A stretch of 64,000 nt of DNA. It comes from Cardiocondyla obscurior. Taxonomy: Eukaryota; Arthropoda; Insecta; Hymenoptera; Formicidae. A model generated the notes under the pieces. That model did not search any database. It was not told the DNA's origin and worked only from the letters and a program-made list of their open reading frames with translations. Location: NCBI RefSeq assembly GCF_019399895.1, contig NC_091878.1, positions 806,001-870,000 on the forward strand, given 5' to 3'. Each line of letters begins with the position of its first letter. Within the stretch, counting starts at the first letter, position 1. The position numbers and the translations under genes were made by a program. Below are positions 50,372-61,445 of this stretch, one piece after another.

Positions 50372-51873
50372 CTGCAATTAATCGGTTGCGCTAGGGTTAA
50401 ATAGGAATAATGAATTTTTTTTCAATGAAGTATCTCCTTTCTCCCGCTTTTCTATTTTTTAATAATATGAATGGCGAGTCGGCCGCGATGCCGCAGAGAT
50501 CGAGAGAAACGTCGGGACTTCTCCGAGGTGCTTTTTTTTTTTTTCAAGCAGCGTGCACACGGTCTGACGCCCGCAAATGAGGCCATATTAACGCCAATGT
50601 CACACTGATGCAATTCACGCGCCAGATGCATACAGGCAGGTCACGGTATTTGCCGCAATCGGCGATAGGGACACGTTCATTATCACGCGCGCAAGAAATC
50701 CCGTCGGCTAAGTCGCAATCCGTATGCACAAGTCCGGAATTGCTCGGCTAATTACCGCCGGGCCGCAATCGAGCGGCGCTAATTGGGCAAAGCGTTATAT
50801 CCTTCGCACAGCCGCGCGACGAGTGCCGGCTAACGTCGGCATAGAACGAACGATTGCGCAAGGGCATGCAATTTCTTCGCGACTCGGGGGGAGTGTCGCG
50901 TGGAGCAACGCGGGCTGTACCACCGTGTTCTCACGGTATTGAAAATGCCGCTGACGAGATGCCGAAGAGATGAGTTTCGTGAGCTACGCGCGCGGAGCAA
51001 TTAGGTAACGACCGGCGCGTGATTACGAGCGCGTAAAACATCAATCGCGCACGTTCGCCGTGGCCCCCGGGACCCCCGATTTGGTAACCCCCGCAATATG
51101 TAGACACCGCGGAAGGATTTGGCAATGGGAACGCGGCGAGAAATCGGAGGACCGCCCGCTGCGGCGCGCGGGATACTCATTGTTCGCCAAAACCTTTGGT
51201 GAACAGCCCGACGGCGGGTTCGTCGGTACCCTCATTCTATTTTTTTAATTCCGTTCTTCCTGCGACTCTACGAAGCTATTTTTTTTTTAGCCCGACGATT
51301 TTCCGGACGGGCGAGGTGTGACGAATTTACCCTTGTCCTCCTTCGACGTTGCGAAAGAACGGAATCGGAGATAAAGGTGGTAATGATGCGCGAGTTTCGG
51401 CGTCGGTGCGTGAAATCTTTTTTTTTCTTTTTCAAGAAAAATAATTGACGGGACACTCCCCGTAGGTTACTTTATGTAACTACATGACATTTACGCGTTT
51501 CATTGGCCTTGACATATAAAAATTGTTTCGTAAAAAAGCGTCTTAATTATCTACGGTTCTATCTAACGTCAACGGTTTAATTGTTTCTTCGCGGAACGTT
51601 CGCTTTTACAAGAGTGTCTCCCGTTGCAGCTTCCAACTTTCGGTATGGAATATTTACGATCGTGCAACTTGTATTCACAATCCGCGGATGTCTTTTCATG
51701 TCCTCGTTTAACTTGGGGAATGCCTTCGCAATGACGACTGCTTTTATCGTCTTTTAATTACCCAACGGCAACCGAATCGTTTACAGCGAAAATAATTTAT
51801 CGATAATTTTTCACGCTCCACCGTCTAGCGATCGAAGGCTACGATTATTTGGGTCGCAGACTTTAAAACTTAC
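50372..51873 (-). other. Intron of the minus-strand spliced transcript
   Basis: GC- and CpG-rich through about 50.45-51.25 kb, AT-rich afterwards. No coding signal recognised. Confidence 0.35.
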
Positions 51874-52353
51874 CGTTCGGTCCTTCCGCTCTTGGTAGAT
51901 CCCCCTGACCTTCTCTTGCGGCCACTTTTGTCTCTCTCTCTCTCTCTCTCTTTTCCTCTCTTTGTCTCTCCGCCTTCATAATGGTCTTCCCGTCTCTGCC
52001 GTTCGCCGGTGTCGTCATTGTGTCACCGCCGCCGTACACGTACTATTGCAGTATCACACGCAACATTGTACACTGCTCTCTGTCACACCTAACCGAATTG
52101 AGAAATGAAACTGAGTTGAGTAATTCATTCTATATGAAATCAAATACCCGGTTTTCGAAATCAAGAATTTTGTCTCGAAACGTTCGCCTGCTTCACACAC
52201 AGAGGTGAACTCTCGTCGCAGTTAATAATTCTCAATAATAAAATATGTATATGAATATTATATTTATATTAAATTAATAAATCGTATTAATTGACTTGCA
52301 GCATTTCTGTTTGTTTTTTTTTGTTTTCAGATTTTGCCGTGAAATAAGCAAGA
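51874..52353. promoter_or_regulatory. Probable bidirectional promoter region with (CT)n tract
   Basis: Lies between the presumed first exon of the minus-strand transcript and the plus-strand BCDIN3D gene. It contains a CT-repeat at about 51931-51951. The acceptor TTGTTTTCAG at 52321-52330 shows that BCDIN3D has an upstream non-coding exon within or before this interval. Confidence 0.4.
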
Positions 52354-53806
52354 ATGAAGGAGAGCGGCGCCGACGAGCGCAAAAGCGACGAGAGAACGGA
52401 TCCGGGCGCGATCAGGCACGGGAACTTCATGAATTATTACCAATTTCATCCTGCGGAAGAGCGCGTGCGGCAACTTCCGCGTGGCGTGTGGCAGCGGCAA
52501 CGAGTCGCCCATCCGGCCCGGAAATACGCGGGTCTAGACGTCGGCTGTAACGCCGGGGTAAGAACAGCGGCGGCACATCTGTCGGGAACGCGTCTGCTTG
52601 GGATAACTCCGGCCTTCGTGATTCGAAACTGCAAACGTCCGCGTCTAATTTCGGCTCGAAGTTATCTCCCCATTCCGGGCCTTTCGAAGCCGCACGCCAG
52701 GCATCCACTTCCGGAATTCTGCGTCCTTTGTCCTTGTCAAAAATTTCCCGCGTTTGTTGGCACGTCTCTCTCTCTATCTCTGAAGCCGACACGGTTTTTC
52801 TATTCATATACGAAATGTCATGCAACTGCCGTGTTTCCTCTTAGCTGGATATTTCCTCTCCTAGCTTGGATAACTCAATGCCTGGAGCGCCTATTGAGAA
52901 AACATGACAAACGTGCAATTAACTCGACTACTCCAACATTTCTAGAACTTGAATTTTTTTTTTCTTTTTTTTATTGAGAAATATAAATCGGACACGTTTA
53001 ATTTTGATAAATTCAGCATGCAGTTTTGCAGTTTCTCAGTTGTTAATATGTTAAATGTCAACCTTTTCTTTGCGCGCGTTTCCAATTAACTCGTGTTTTT
53101 ACTTTATTTCGCAATTTTAAATTAAGTATTTAAATTTATTAATACTAAAAGACGTCGGAATAACGATACTTTGCAGAAAATCGATTACAGACTCATTTCC
53201 GATACAGCGCGCGGCCAAAAAAAAAGGTTGTTTGTACAATGTGTTTTGCAGGATCTCACGTACGTGCTGCGGGACTTCCTCGAGGAGGCTATGTCGCAAG
53301 ATCGGCCCGAGGTCTCTTTAATCGGCGTGGATCTCGACCCGGTCCTGATTGAGAAAGCGCGCGAGCGCAATCCGCGGCCGGAACGCTTGACCTTCGAGTG
53401 TCTGGACTTTTTGTCGGAGGACTGCGACGGGATGCTGCGACGATATCTGGCGAAGCTCGACAAAGCGCGATTCGACGTGGTGTTCTGCTTCTCGATCACC
53501 ATGTGGATCCATTTGAACCACGGCGACGGCGGCCTGGAGGAATTTTTACGGCGCGCCTGCGAGCTAGCGGACATGATCGTCGTCGAGCCGCAGTCCTGGC
53601 GATGCTACAGGAACGCGTCGAGGAGGCTGCGACGAGCGAAGCTCGGCGACTTTCCGCTGCTGAAGGAGCTGAAATACACAAGCGACCCGATGAAGCACAT
53701 AGAGGACATCTTGAGAGGCCCGTGCGGCTTTCGAAGAGTCACCGTCACCGCGGGCAACGAATGGGGACGCATGCTTTTAATTTACGAAAGGAAACCGGAG
53801 GAGTAA
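52354..53806 (+). CDS. BCDIN3D: BCDIN3D: RNA 5'-monophosphate methyltransferase
   Basis: SAM-dependent enzyme of the Bin3 family that O-methylates 5'-monophosphates of small RNAs; the human protein acts chiefly on tRNA-His. There are two coding exons, 52354-52557 and 53252-53806, joined in phase 0, for 252 residues. The N-terminal signature is GNFMNYYQFHPAEERVRQLP. The SAM-binding motif I GLDVGCNAG|DLT spans the splice junction. Acidic motif II-like LIGVDLDPVLIEKA and the Bin3 block VVFCFSITMWIHLNHGDGGL follow, with VVEPQSWRCYRNASRRLRR near the C-terminus. The protein is short, as in BCDIN3D, and lacks the long N-terminal extension of MePCE/Bin3. The start codon follows a 23-nt leader in the same exon. 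Confidence 0.94.
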
Positions 53807-54057
53807 AAGATCATCGGTCCATATGTATAATTCAGATCGTAAATACTTCGGCGCGCGAAACCGTAATACCCTCGATGTACGTCGTTCGTAAATAATTATA
53901 CATCGCAATTGTGCAAGTAGGTAACGCGAAGAAAAGATCGTAGGTTAATTTTATATAAAAAGTACAAAAAAATTAAACAGTATTACTTTCAACTTGTGGA
54001 CGATGTGGATGGATATGTACATGGTGCTGTCATCTTTGTGCGGAAGTAACGTGGAGG

Positions 54058-54063
54058 AATAAA
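54058..54063 (+). terminator. Poly(A) signal candidate for BCDIN3D
   Basis: AATAAA 252 nt downstream of the stop codon. It is the first canonical hexamer I see on this strand. Confidence 0.45.
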
Positions 54064-54724
54064 ATCGATGCGGTAAAATTAAGTCAGAGCTTCGAATTTT
54101 CAAGATTCTGAAATGGATGTTCGTAAGTGCACGGAATGTTATAGAACAATGTTGCTCGTAACCATGGTAACGATAGTAAAATAATTTCACGACAGATGGT
54201 GACACTTTCCGGCATTTGTAATTTTACTTATACTATACCGTGCAATCTAATAGTTTATGAGAGATTGTAGTACTTATTTGTTCACGTCTAAAGTATTTTA
54301 TTAATTATTTTTATGCTAAAAAGAAAAGAAAAAAATTATTTTCTACATTGCCGTTTCATGATAACTGGCTAGAATTCGATCTCTGTGAATATAAATTATG
54401 ATAATCTCAATTTACAGCTTATGAATGTTAAATGATTGTAAAGTTTTTTTAATTTTTCTTTCGAAAAGATAATTAACAAAGATATTAATTTTTTTTTTAT
54501 TGATACTTACGAGGTTAGGTAATATGTCACGCAACGAGCGTCTTCGCTCACGCTGCGTACCTCATCGGAAAATAGGCCCGTTTTCCATACATTTATCAAC
54601 AATTTTTATTCTTATTTATCTTAAACTAGAACCTGGACTCTAGTTGTCTCTTTATATTTAATTGTGGAAACTTGTTGTTCTTTTTTCTTTTTTGTTTTTT
54701 TAATCTAAGATTACCAAAAATATA
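54064..54724. other. Intergenic between BCDIN3D and DUS4L
   Basis: AT-rich. A GC-richer patch at about 54.51-54.58 kb probably carries the DUS4L promoter. No gene seen. Confidence 0.4.
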
Positions 54725-55924
54725 ATGACCACCGACGTGGTAGAAATCTTGAAGGAGCCGAGAATGATAAAAATATGTGCTCCAATGGTTAGATATAGCA
54801 AGTGAGTGAAAACATTATTTTCGAGAGACGCATCGTATCTATCATAATTATTTTTTGCTTCTTCCTACAGGTTACAGTTCAGAACACTAGTGAGACGTTA
54901 TGGATGCGACATATGTTTCACACCCATGATTTTAGCGAACTCGTTTGTGCAGTCTCCAAAAGCTCGGCATAATGAATTTACCACTCACAAAGAAGATCAG
55001 CCCCTGATTGTTCAATTTGCAGCAAAGACTGTAAATGATTTTGTTGATGCTTCAGAGATGGTTGCACCGTAAGTTTATCATAAATTTTACTAGAATTATA
55101 GCATGTTCTTATTTTTAAAATGTATTTTATATATTTTTATTATTAGATACTGCAATGGTGTAGACCTGAACTGTGGCTGCCCACAACGTTGGGCTATCCA
55201 AGATGGATATGGGGCCGGTTTATTAAAAAAGCCAGAGCTTGTTAAAGACTTAATATATCAAGTCAGAAATCGTGTTTCAAGACCATTCACAGTTTCTGCA
55301 AAAATACGCTTGTTAAAAGATATACGTCAGACCATAGAATTGTGCCAGACTCTGGAGAAAGCCGGCGCCTCGTTTTTAACAATTCATGCAAGGACTCCTG
55401 AGATGCGTAATGAACCGATCGATTTGGAGAGCCTCAAACTTCTTAGAGATCGCTTACAATTGCCTCTTGTAGCGAATGGTGATGCAAAAAGCTTGGAAAG
55501 CGCACAATCCTTATTTACTGAGTCTAGATGCGAGGCAGTAATGTCGGCCAGAGGTATTTTGACTAACCCAGCGTTATTCTCAGGACATTCCACTACCCCA
55601 CTCACTTGCGTTCAAGATTGGCTCGACATTTCGTCCACTATACCAGCTGAATTTCAATGCTTCCACCATCACCTGGTATTTATGTTGGAAAAAATCTTGC
55701 CGAAAAAAGATCGAGTATTGTTCAACAGTCTGCAAGATAAATCATCGGTACTGAACTTTTTAGAAAATTATTACAACATAAAACCAAACGTGTCAAATGC
55801 AATAGAATTGACTAAGTGTAATTTTAATACCTCACACGTACGGTGTAAGAAGAAGTATAATAACTGCTGGGAGGACGACTCGTCCACCGATTTTCTACGA
55901 TCTATGTTCAATGCGAATTCGTAA
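54725..55924 (+). CDS. DUS4L: tRNA-dihydrouridine synthase DUS4L
   Basis: Flavoenzyme that reduces uridines in the tRNA D-loop (U20a/U20b in the Dus4 branch). The coding exons are 54725-54801, 54871-55068 and 55147-55924, for 350 residues. The FMN-site start IKICAPMVRYSKLQFRTLVR is followed by LIVQFAAKTVNDF. The catalytic cysteine motif is VDLNCGCPQRWAIQDGYGAG (second Cys catalytic in the family). Later come TIHARTPEMR, PLVANGDAKSLE and AVMSARGIL. The Dus4-type arrangement YCNGVDLNCGCPQRWA separates it from Dus1-3. The C-terminal Cys-rich, acidic tail (CKKKYNNCWEDD) has no recognised function. The gene is on the same strand as its neighbours but independently transcribed. Confidence 0.95.
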
Positions 55925-55971
55925 AGTTCGAGCCAAGTCACTTTTTGCAAATGTTTCACGTCTTGTCGCAT

Positions 55972-55977
55972 AATAAA
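55972..55977 (+). terminator. Poly(A) signal candidate for DUS4L
   Basis: AATAAA 48 nt after the stop codon. Confidence 0.6.
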
Positions 55978-56233
55978 CTTCATAAAAATCCCGCTCTGTA
56001 CGTCCATGTTATTTAATTCCTCGTAGATCACTACAGGGGGCAGTAAAATGATTCAGCTTTCTAAAAAAAAAAGAACGAAACCTCAGTTATCCTTTTCTGT
56101 TTCTTCGCTTTGATTTATTAATTTTTATTTGACGTTATTGCTGCTCTTTTGATATTAAAGAGACTTAAACTTAATACATTTATTGTATTACGATTATTAC
56201 AAACTACTATAAGTAACAAACTTAAAAAAAAAA

Positions 56234-58539
56234 ATGAGTTACAATACACGTAAGTATAAATGCCTTTACTCCTGTATTAACTTAAATATTATACTTTATA
56301 TTTGCATTACGTGATTGTTATAATTAATTTAAAATTGCTGGAACTGCTTATTGTAAATTTTTTTTACAGGTCTTACAGAAGAATGCCCGTTAACGAAAGA
56401 TAAAAGTTACAAATACAGACTCTGTGCTTACTGTGGTAATGGGTTAAAACTCATTATTGTTTGCTTTATCGCGTTGACTTTTGCCATCACCACTATGCTA
56501 GTGTTACAAATTCTTTATACTGAAAGTATACCACAGGTAGGTATTAAAAACAGAATGTAATAAAGAGGCATCATTAAAACAATACCTGACAATATCCTTG
56601 TCTTGTTTCAGAGCAGTCTCCACGGTATTCATGGAGCAGTTGCCACAGATTATTCCAATTGTTCCCAAATTGGTTCTAAAATACTAGCGAGATTAGGCAA
56701 TGCAGTTGATGCTGCAGTAGCAGCAACTATTTGCATGACTGTGGTAGCACCTCATAAAACTGGTCTTGGCGGGTAAGACATCTGCTAGAAAATATTTATC
56801 ATTCTTTTTAATTCTGAATTTTGTTTTTAGGGCTGGCTACATAATGATATATAATTATAAAAACTACACTCATCCGATCGTTATTGATTTTTCGAGTAAT
56901 ACAACAACAGGTAAATAGTTTTATATTAATTTAACATATATTAAAAAAAAAGAGAAAAAAAAATTTTTTATTTCTTTAATAGGTTTTTTTGCTAAAATCG
57001 GAATACGTTTACCGGCTCTATTGAAGGGATTAGAATTTGCTCAGAAATCATATGGCAATTTGCCGTGGCGTGAAGTAGTAGAACCTGTTGCCGAAATGGC
57101 TCGAGAAGGATTCATTATGTCTAAGGATCTCGCGGATGAAGTAGCGAAAAATACAGATTACGATGTATTTTACTCGGGGCCTTTAAATCCAGGCGACAGA
57201 TTGCAATTACCTGAACTTGCAAGAACATTGGACATTGTAGCACGTTATGGTGCAACCGGTACTATTTATATTTTTTTATTTTGTTAGTTGTAAATAATAA
57301 TTATCATGTAACTTTTATTTTTTTTAATTATACGTTTAAATACTTAATAATTTACTATTGTCTTTCAGCATTGTATAACGGTACTTTATCTCATGAAATT
57401 CTACCAAATATCACTTTCTATGAAAAATTGTTGGAACAATTAGCAAATTATGAACCTATCGTAACGACGGCAAGAAGCTCAACATTACGTCGACATGCAA
57501 TTTATTATCCGTCGCACGCGTCTTCTATGCAACAAGTCATCGAAGCATTGGAGAACCTTCCGATTTCGGCAGAAAATGTATCGACTATAAAATCTCAAGT
57601 TCTTGTCGCTCAAACGTTGATGCAAATATTTCTACAATTTCCTCAAAACATACAACATGGTGAGGCACAAGTTATTTTTTTAATTAATTGATTTATATAT
57701 TTTTTTTTGTTACTAAACATTACAAAATCACGGAAAAGCAGCAACAATAAATTCGATTCGATCGAACACGACTTTTTTAGGATAAAATAGGAGGATTGGA
57801 AGATCACAATTCTGCATGTGATTATGTATTAATTTCATGATCGTAATTTTAGACTTGAAAAAAGAAACTTATACCGGAGTCATGGCAATGGATTGGCAAG
57901 ACACCTACGTTAGCGTTCTATCGTTAGTAATAAAAATTATGTTATTTATTAAATAATTATGCAGTTATTGTATTAATATATTATAAATAATAGTGGTTTG
58001 AGCTCACCGTTTGGCCATGGACACAGAATGGCCGGGTTCTTCTTAGATAACATCAGCAACGATTTATCTACGTTCATCCCAATTATTTTTCATTACGAGG
58101 AAGGGATATGTGGATTACGTGGAGTGCTCGGCTCAAACGATGCTTTTCTTAATGGCCAAATCCTCTATAATCTTATCATGCGGGGATTAAATATTTCTGC
58201 TGCCATAGAATATCCTAGGTATATATAAAAAAAATTATAATAATTAAAAAAAAGATAAGCATGAAATATATCGATAATATTATATTGTTATATTGATAAT
58301 ATCAAATTAATTTATTCAATTTTTCTAGGTACTATTTTGTCTCTGACGGTATGGTGATCGAAAATAATCAAAGACACTCAGTTGAGGCCGCATTGCAGTC
58401 TCAATTGTATTCCATAATGTCACTGTTATCTCATGACGATAGTTCGTCTATGAGAAGCGTGAATGCAATTGTCAAAAGGAAGGATTCGCTATCGAGTCAC
58501 TCAGATAGTCGTGGAAATGGAATTGCGTCACGATTTTAG
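56234..58539 (+). CDS. GGT7: Gamma-glutamyltransferase 7-like type II membrane protein
   Basis: Member of the gamma-glutamyltranspeptidase (Ntn hydrolase) fold. There are nine phase-consistent exons: 56234-56249, 56370-56536, 56612-56772, 56831-56910, 56983-57258, 57369-57659, 57853-57922, 57994-58218 and 58329-58539, for 498 residues. The cytoplasmic N-terminus (MSYNTRLTEECPLTKDK) precedes one transmembrane helix (LKLIIVCFIALTFAITTMLVL), then a lumenal or extracellular domain with HGAVATDYSNCSQIG, GNAVDAAVAATICMTVVAP and TGLGGAGYIMIY. At the cleavage/active region, the usual Thr-x-His/Ser pattern is replaced by ETYTGVMAMDWQDTYVSVL followed by SSPFGHG. The PFG and single-anchor topology resemble the GGT7 branch. 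Catalytic activity is doubtful. The first exon has only 16 coding nt; this start is inferred from splice phase. Confidence 0.85.
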
Positions 58540-58947
58540 GCCATACGTGCCTTGTTAAAAATCTTCGAGAATACTGTGATATTAGGAATAACGTCGGATA
58601 CACAGACGAAATATTTGCGAATACGCGATAGACATTTTTTTTACACCATTTTGTAGAAAAACTGGTTAGACTGTAAGCATTACTTAATGACTTAATATTT
58701 AAAAAATATGATACTATAATACTGTTTGTTGTATACAATATATCTGTATATACATACACACATATCTTTTTGCGAACCTCAAATTAATTTCCGTAGCAAT
58801 TTCAATGTATATACATAAAGAATAATATATATATATATATATCTTCCATTATTTGGTACTTCCTTAAAGTATAAAATATTTATATGTACGATTTAATGTA
58901 AAATATTTTATAAATAAAATTTTATACAAAATACATTTTTACCATTA
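58540..58947. other. Convergent 3' region of GGT7-like and Gfr genes
   Basis: About 400 bp between two stop codons. AATAAA on the plus strand (58913-58918) serves the GGT7-like gene, and an ATTAAA-type hexamer on the minus strand (plus 58894-58899) may serve Gfr, so the two 3' UTRs probably overlap. Contains a (TA)n tract at 58824-58842. Confidence 0.5.
58824..58842. repeat. (TA)n microsatellite
   Basis: Perfect TA dinucleotide run of about 19 bp between the convergent genes. Confidence 0.9.
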
Positions 58948-60287
58948 TTAGACTTTTTGCTGTCGTTCCCCGACCACGTATTCTTTAAATAACTCTAATT
59001 GCCTGATCCTCGCATAACACGCACTGGCAGTAAGAACGACGATATTGCTTATCCACCAGAGAAATGATTTCTCTTCGTTGAACCAATAAGTTGCTAAAAC
59101 TGTTTGGGCGCATGCTTTCGCGGTGCCGCTAACGTTATGCGTTAAAGGAGACGTGACTTTTATTTGAAGCGCGGTGAAGTATCCAATGGCAAAGCCGAAT
59201 ACACCACCAATTGTCATGGTAGTCCAGAAAAAAGGATGTCCGAGCTTCTCGTAATTAAATACAATTGTATGCTCACCGCTGATTATCATTAGCGGGATAA
59301 AAATAATAATACTATACACATTGTTGTAATAAGAAAGTAACCAAATGTCTTGATTAACAACCGGAAGTGTTTGTTTCATACGGATCGAATACAGGCATAG
59401 CGACAACGATCCAAGCACACCGAAAAATGTCCCGAGAACGGACAGAGAGCCCGCTACATGTTCCTGATCTACACCTAGCCAGAATCCAGCGATAATTGCT
59501 ACACAGCATGCCATGCATTTCAAAGACGTCGTTTGCCCTGCAACTTTCGCTGATTAATTCCTATGATAATTTTAACTTAACTGAATTCGTTTTTGTGTAA
59601 TTCTCACCGAGTAAAATGTAGGTGAACAAGACGTTAAATACGGTCGTAAGCGAACGGCCTACATAATAAAATGCAACGTCAACATATTTTAAACATAAAT
59701 TATTACTTGCTATCATTGCAGTAAATAAAATTGACAAAGGCAGTACCTGCAAAGAGAAAAATTTATAAAACATACAAAGAATTAAAAATATTATACGATA
59801 ATATTTTCGACTTTTACATACTTTTCTTAAAGTGTCCTTTTTAAATGGATTACCAGCTGCAATTTCAATACAATCTGGAAACCACTGAGACATTTTGTGT
59901 AAAGTAATGCAGATAGCTACACTCACTATACATTGAAACCAAGTTACAAATAGTGGTGCATCCAAATTCACTGTTTCACTGGACAGGAGTGCTTTATTTG
60001 TGAACACAGTTGAAATAGAGACTATCCTAAAAAAAATATTTAAAGCTGCACATAAGACAAAGATTTCAGACCAAGATATTGCTGAAACTTTAAATTACAA
60101 AAATAATTGTCATTATTACTCCTTCTGTCTCAAAAACAAGTTCAACTTACATAAATATATTTAATTATCAATACGACACGTTAAAGCGATATTTGAGCAA
60201 TTGATATAATTTTGCAACTTACCAATAGGCTGCTATCACAAATGTAATGTATGCATACTTTGACTTTAATCTACTCTCCAATTCCAT
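58948..60287 (-). CDS. Gfr: Golgi GDP-fucose transporter (SLC35C1 family)
   Basis: Nucleotide-sugar antiporter importing GDP-fucose into the Golgi for fucosylation. The coding exons are 60223-60287, 59822-60026, 59608-59746 and 58948-59537, in phase, for 332 residues. There are about ten hydrophobic segments. Family landmarks are VSISTVFTNKALLSSE, DAPLFVTWFQCIV, VLPLSILFTAMIASNNLCLKYVDVAFYYVGRSLTTVFNV and, near the C-terminus, KVTSPLTHNVSGTAKACAQTV with TYWFNEEKSFLWW. These match the SLC35C1 branch. The ER-resident insect GDP-fucose transporter (Efr) belongs to a different branch, so Golgi assignment is favoured. No dilysine ER signal is seen: the tail ends GERQQKV. The start is the ATG opening exon 1. 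Confidence 0.94.
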
Positions 60288-61445
60288 CTTGATTGGATTT
60301 GTGCTAAACTTGGAATAATTATTGCTAAATGCTGAACAGTTGTGTCGAAATACTTGCAGTAATAATCGAACAATTTTCCGGCTATCGTAAAATTAACAGC
60401 CTACGTCGACGTCATTGTTGTCGCTTGCAAACCGGTGTCAACTAAACGGCAGGTAATTTTGGGATTGCAATTCGATATCATTCGATAAAATGTATATCCG
60501 TAGTTTAAACTGCCACATTTATTTGCCATCGAATCTCGATGAGATAACAGCGTTCTCAATAATACACGAATTATTTTATCAAGTTAATGTTATGTAATAT
60601 TTAAGGCTTTTTTCTTTTGGTTAATGAGCACCGGCCGTAGTATTTTCAAGCATAACCTAAAACTTTATATCTAAGTCACTCTGTATTATAATTAAAACAA
60701 TGTAATTATTATCGGCATTATTACACTGTGCAAGAATAAACGTATATCATGAATGACTTAAAAAAAAAAAAAAACTTGGTTATTTGTACGCTTTTGTGCA
60801 ACTCGTGCAACTGCAAAGTGCAAGCTGCAAGTCGCAACGCCATATTACCACCATCGCCATCCTGCTCCATTCCCATATCGTTTGTTGCGGTCCTCCCACG
60901 GAAATCGGCTACGCAAAGAAATCGTAATCTAGGACGGCTGCGCGATATGGATTTATTATAACAGATGACGAGGTGCAGGCACCGACCCTCTCGCGACCGA
61001 ATCGCGTTGATGGCGAGATCAATCGCGTACCGGGAAAAGCCAGGAATGGCGATAAAATAAACAGCTGGCACTGAAGCGGGAATGCATACACGGTACGTTA
61101 TCTTAATATTACGAATTAATTCGATCGTAATGTGTTAAATATTACCACTCAAGCTCATTCGTTCTATATTCACGATTATTTGCGTACGTAAAAAAGTAAA
61201 TGAAACATATGCTTACAGATAATCTATCACACTGGTGTTTTTTCTTTTTACAAACGTAAAATAATTCTTGCTTGCTCTCTGAAATCTGGCATGTGATTTT
61301 TTTTATTTTGCTGTTTGATTTTATAACGTATGATATAACGAAGCACAAGAAATTATGTGTATTTTTTTCTTAACAGGTTCTGGTTACTGTAGCACAAAAT
61401 GTAATGCTTAAGTTGTTGCTGATTTAAAGCACAGTAGTATGCAAA
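60288..61445. promoter_or_regulatory. Divergent promoter region Gfr / SNX19-like
   Basis: About 1.1 kb between two divergently oriented start codons. The plus strand has a plausible donor at 61092 (CACG|GTACGT) and an acceptor ending at 61376 (TTAACAG), so the SNX19-like gene has a non-coding first exon ending at 61092 and a 69-nt leader before its ATG. Gfr has its start 360 bp or more to the left. No additional gene is supported. Confidence 0.5.

Larger units (their letters stand above)
49069..52000 (-). ncRNA. Spliced, apparently non-coding transcript (or distal tribbles 5' exons)
   Basis: Five successive minus-strand segments have matched acceptor and donor sites: 50186-50371, 49869-50104, 49645-49777, 49232-49525 and 49069-49112. 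They are preceded by a first-exon donor at 51874 (GTAAGT-type). Reading the segments in all phases gives stop codons soon after each junction, so a conserved protein is unlikely. The last exon ends with a strong donor (ATTG|GTAAGT), so more exons lie to the left; the tribbles leader acceptor at 28420 is the next strong candidate. The 5' limit near 52.0 kb is approximate. Exon segments at 49232-49525 and 49645-50104 are partly duplicated. Confidence 0.5.

Noticed and set aside
50171..50377. 68-codon minus-strand open frame as a protein exon
   Set aside because: The phase does not connect to a continuing frame in the flanking exons, and no family similarity is recognised; kept only as part of the non-coding chain.
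60721..61071. 116-codon minus-strand open frame between Gfr and the SNX19-like gene
   Set aside because: Includes a translated poly-A run and no known motif, and overlaps the presumed non-coding first exon of the SNX19-like gene.
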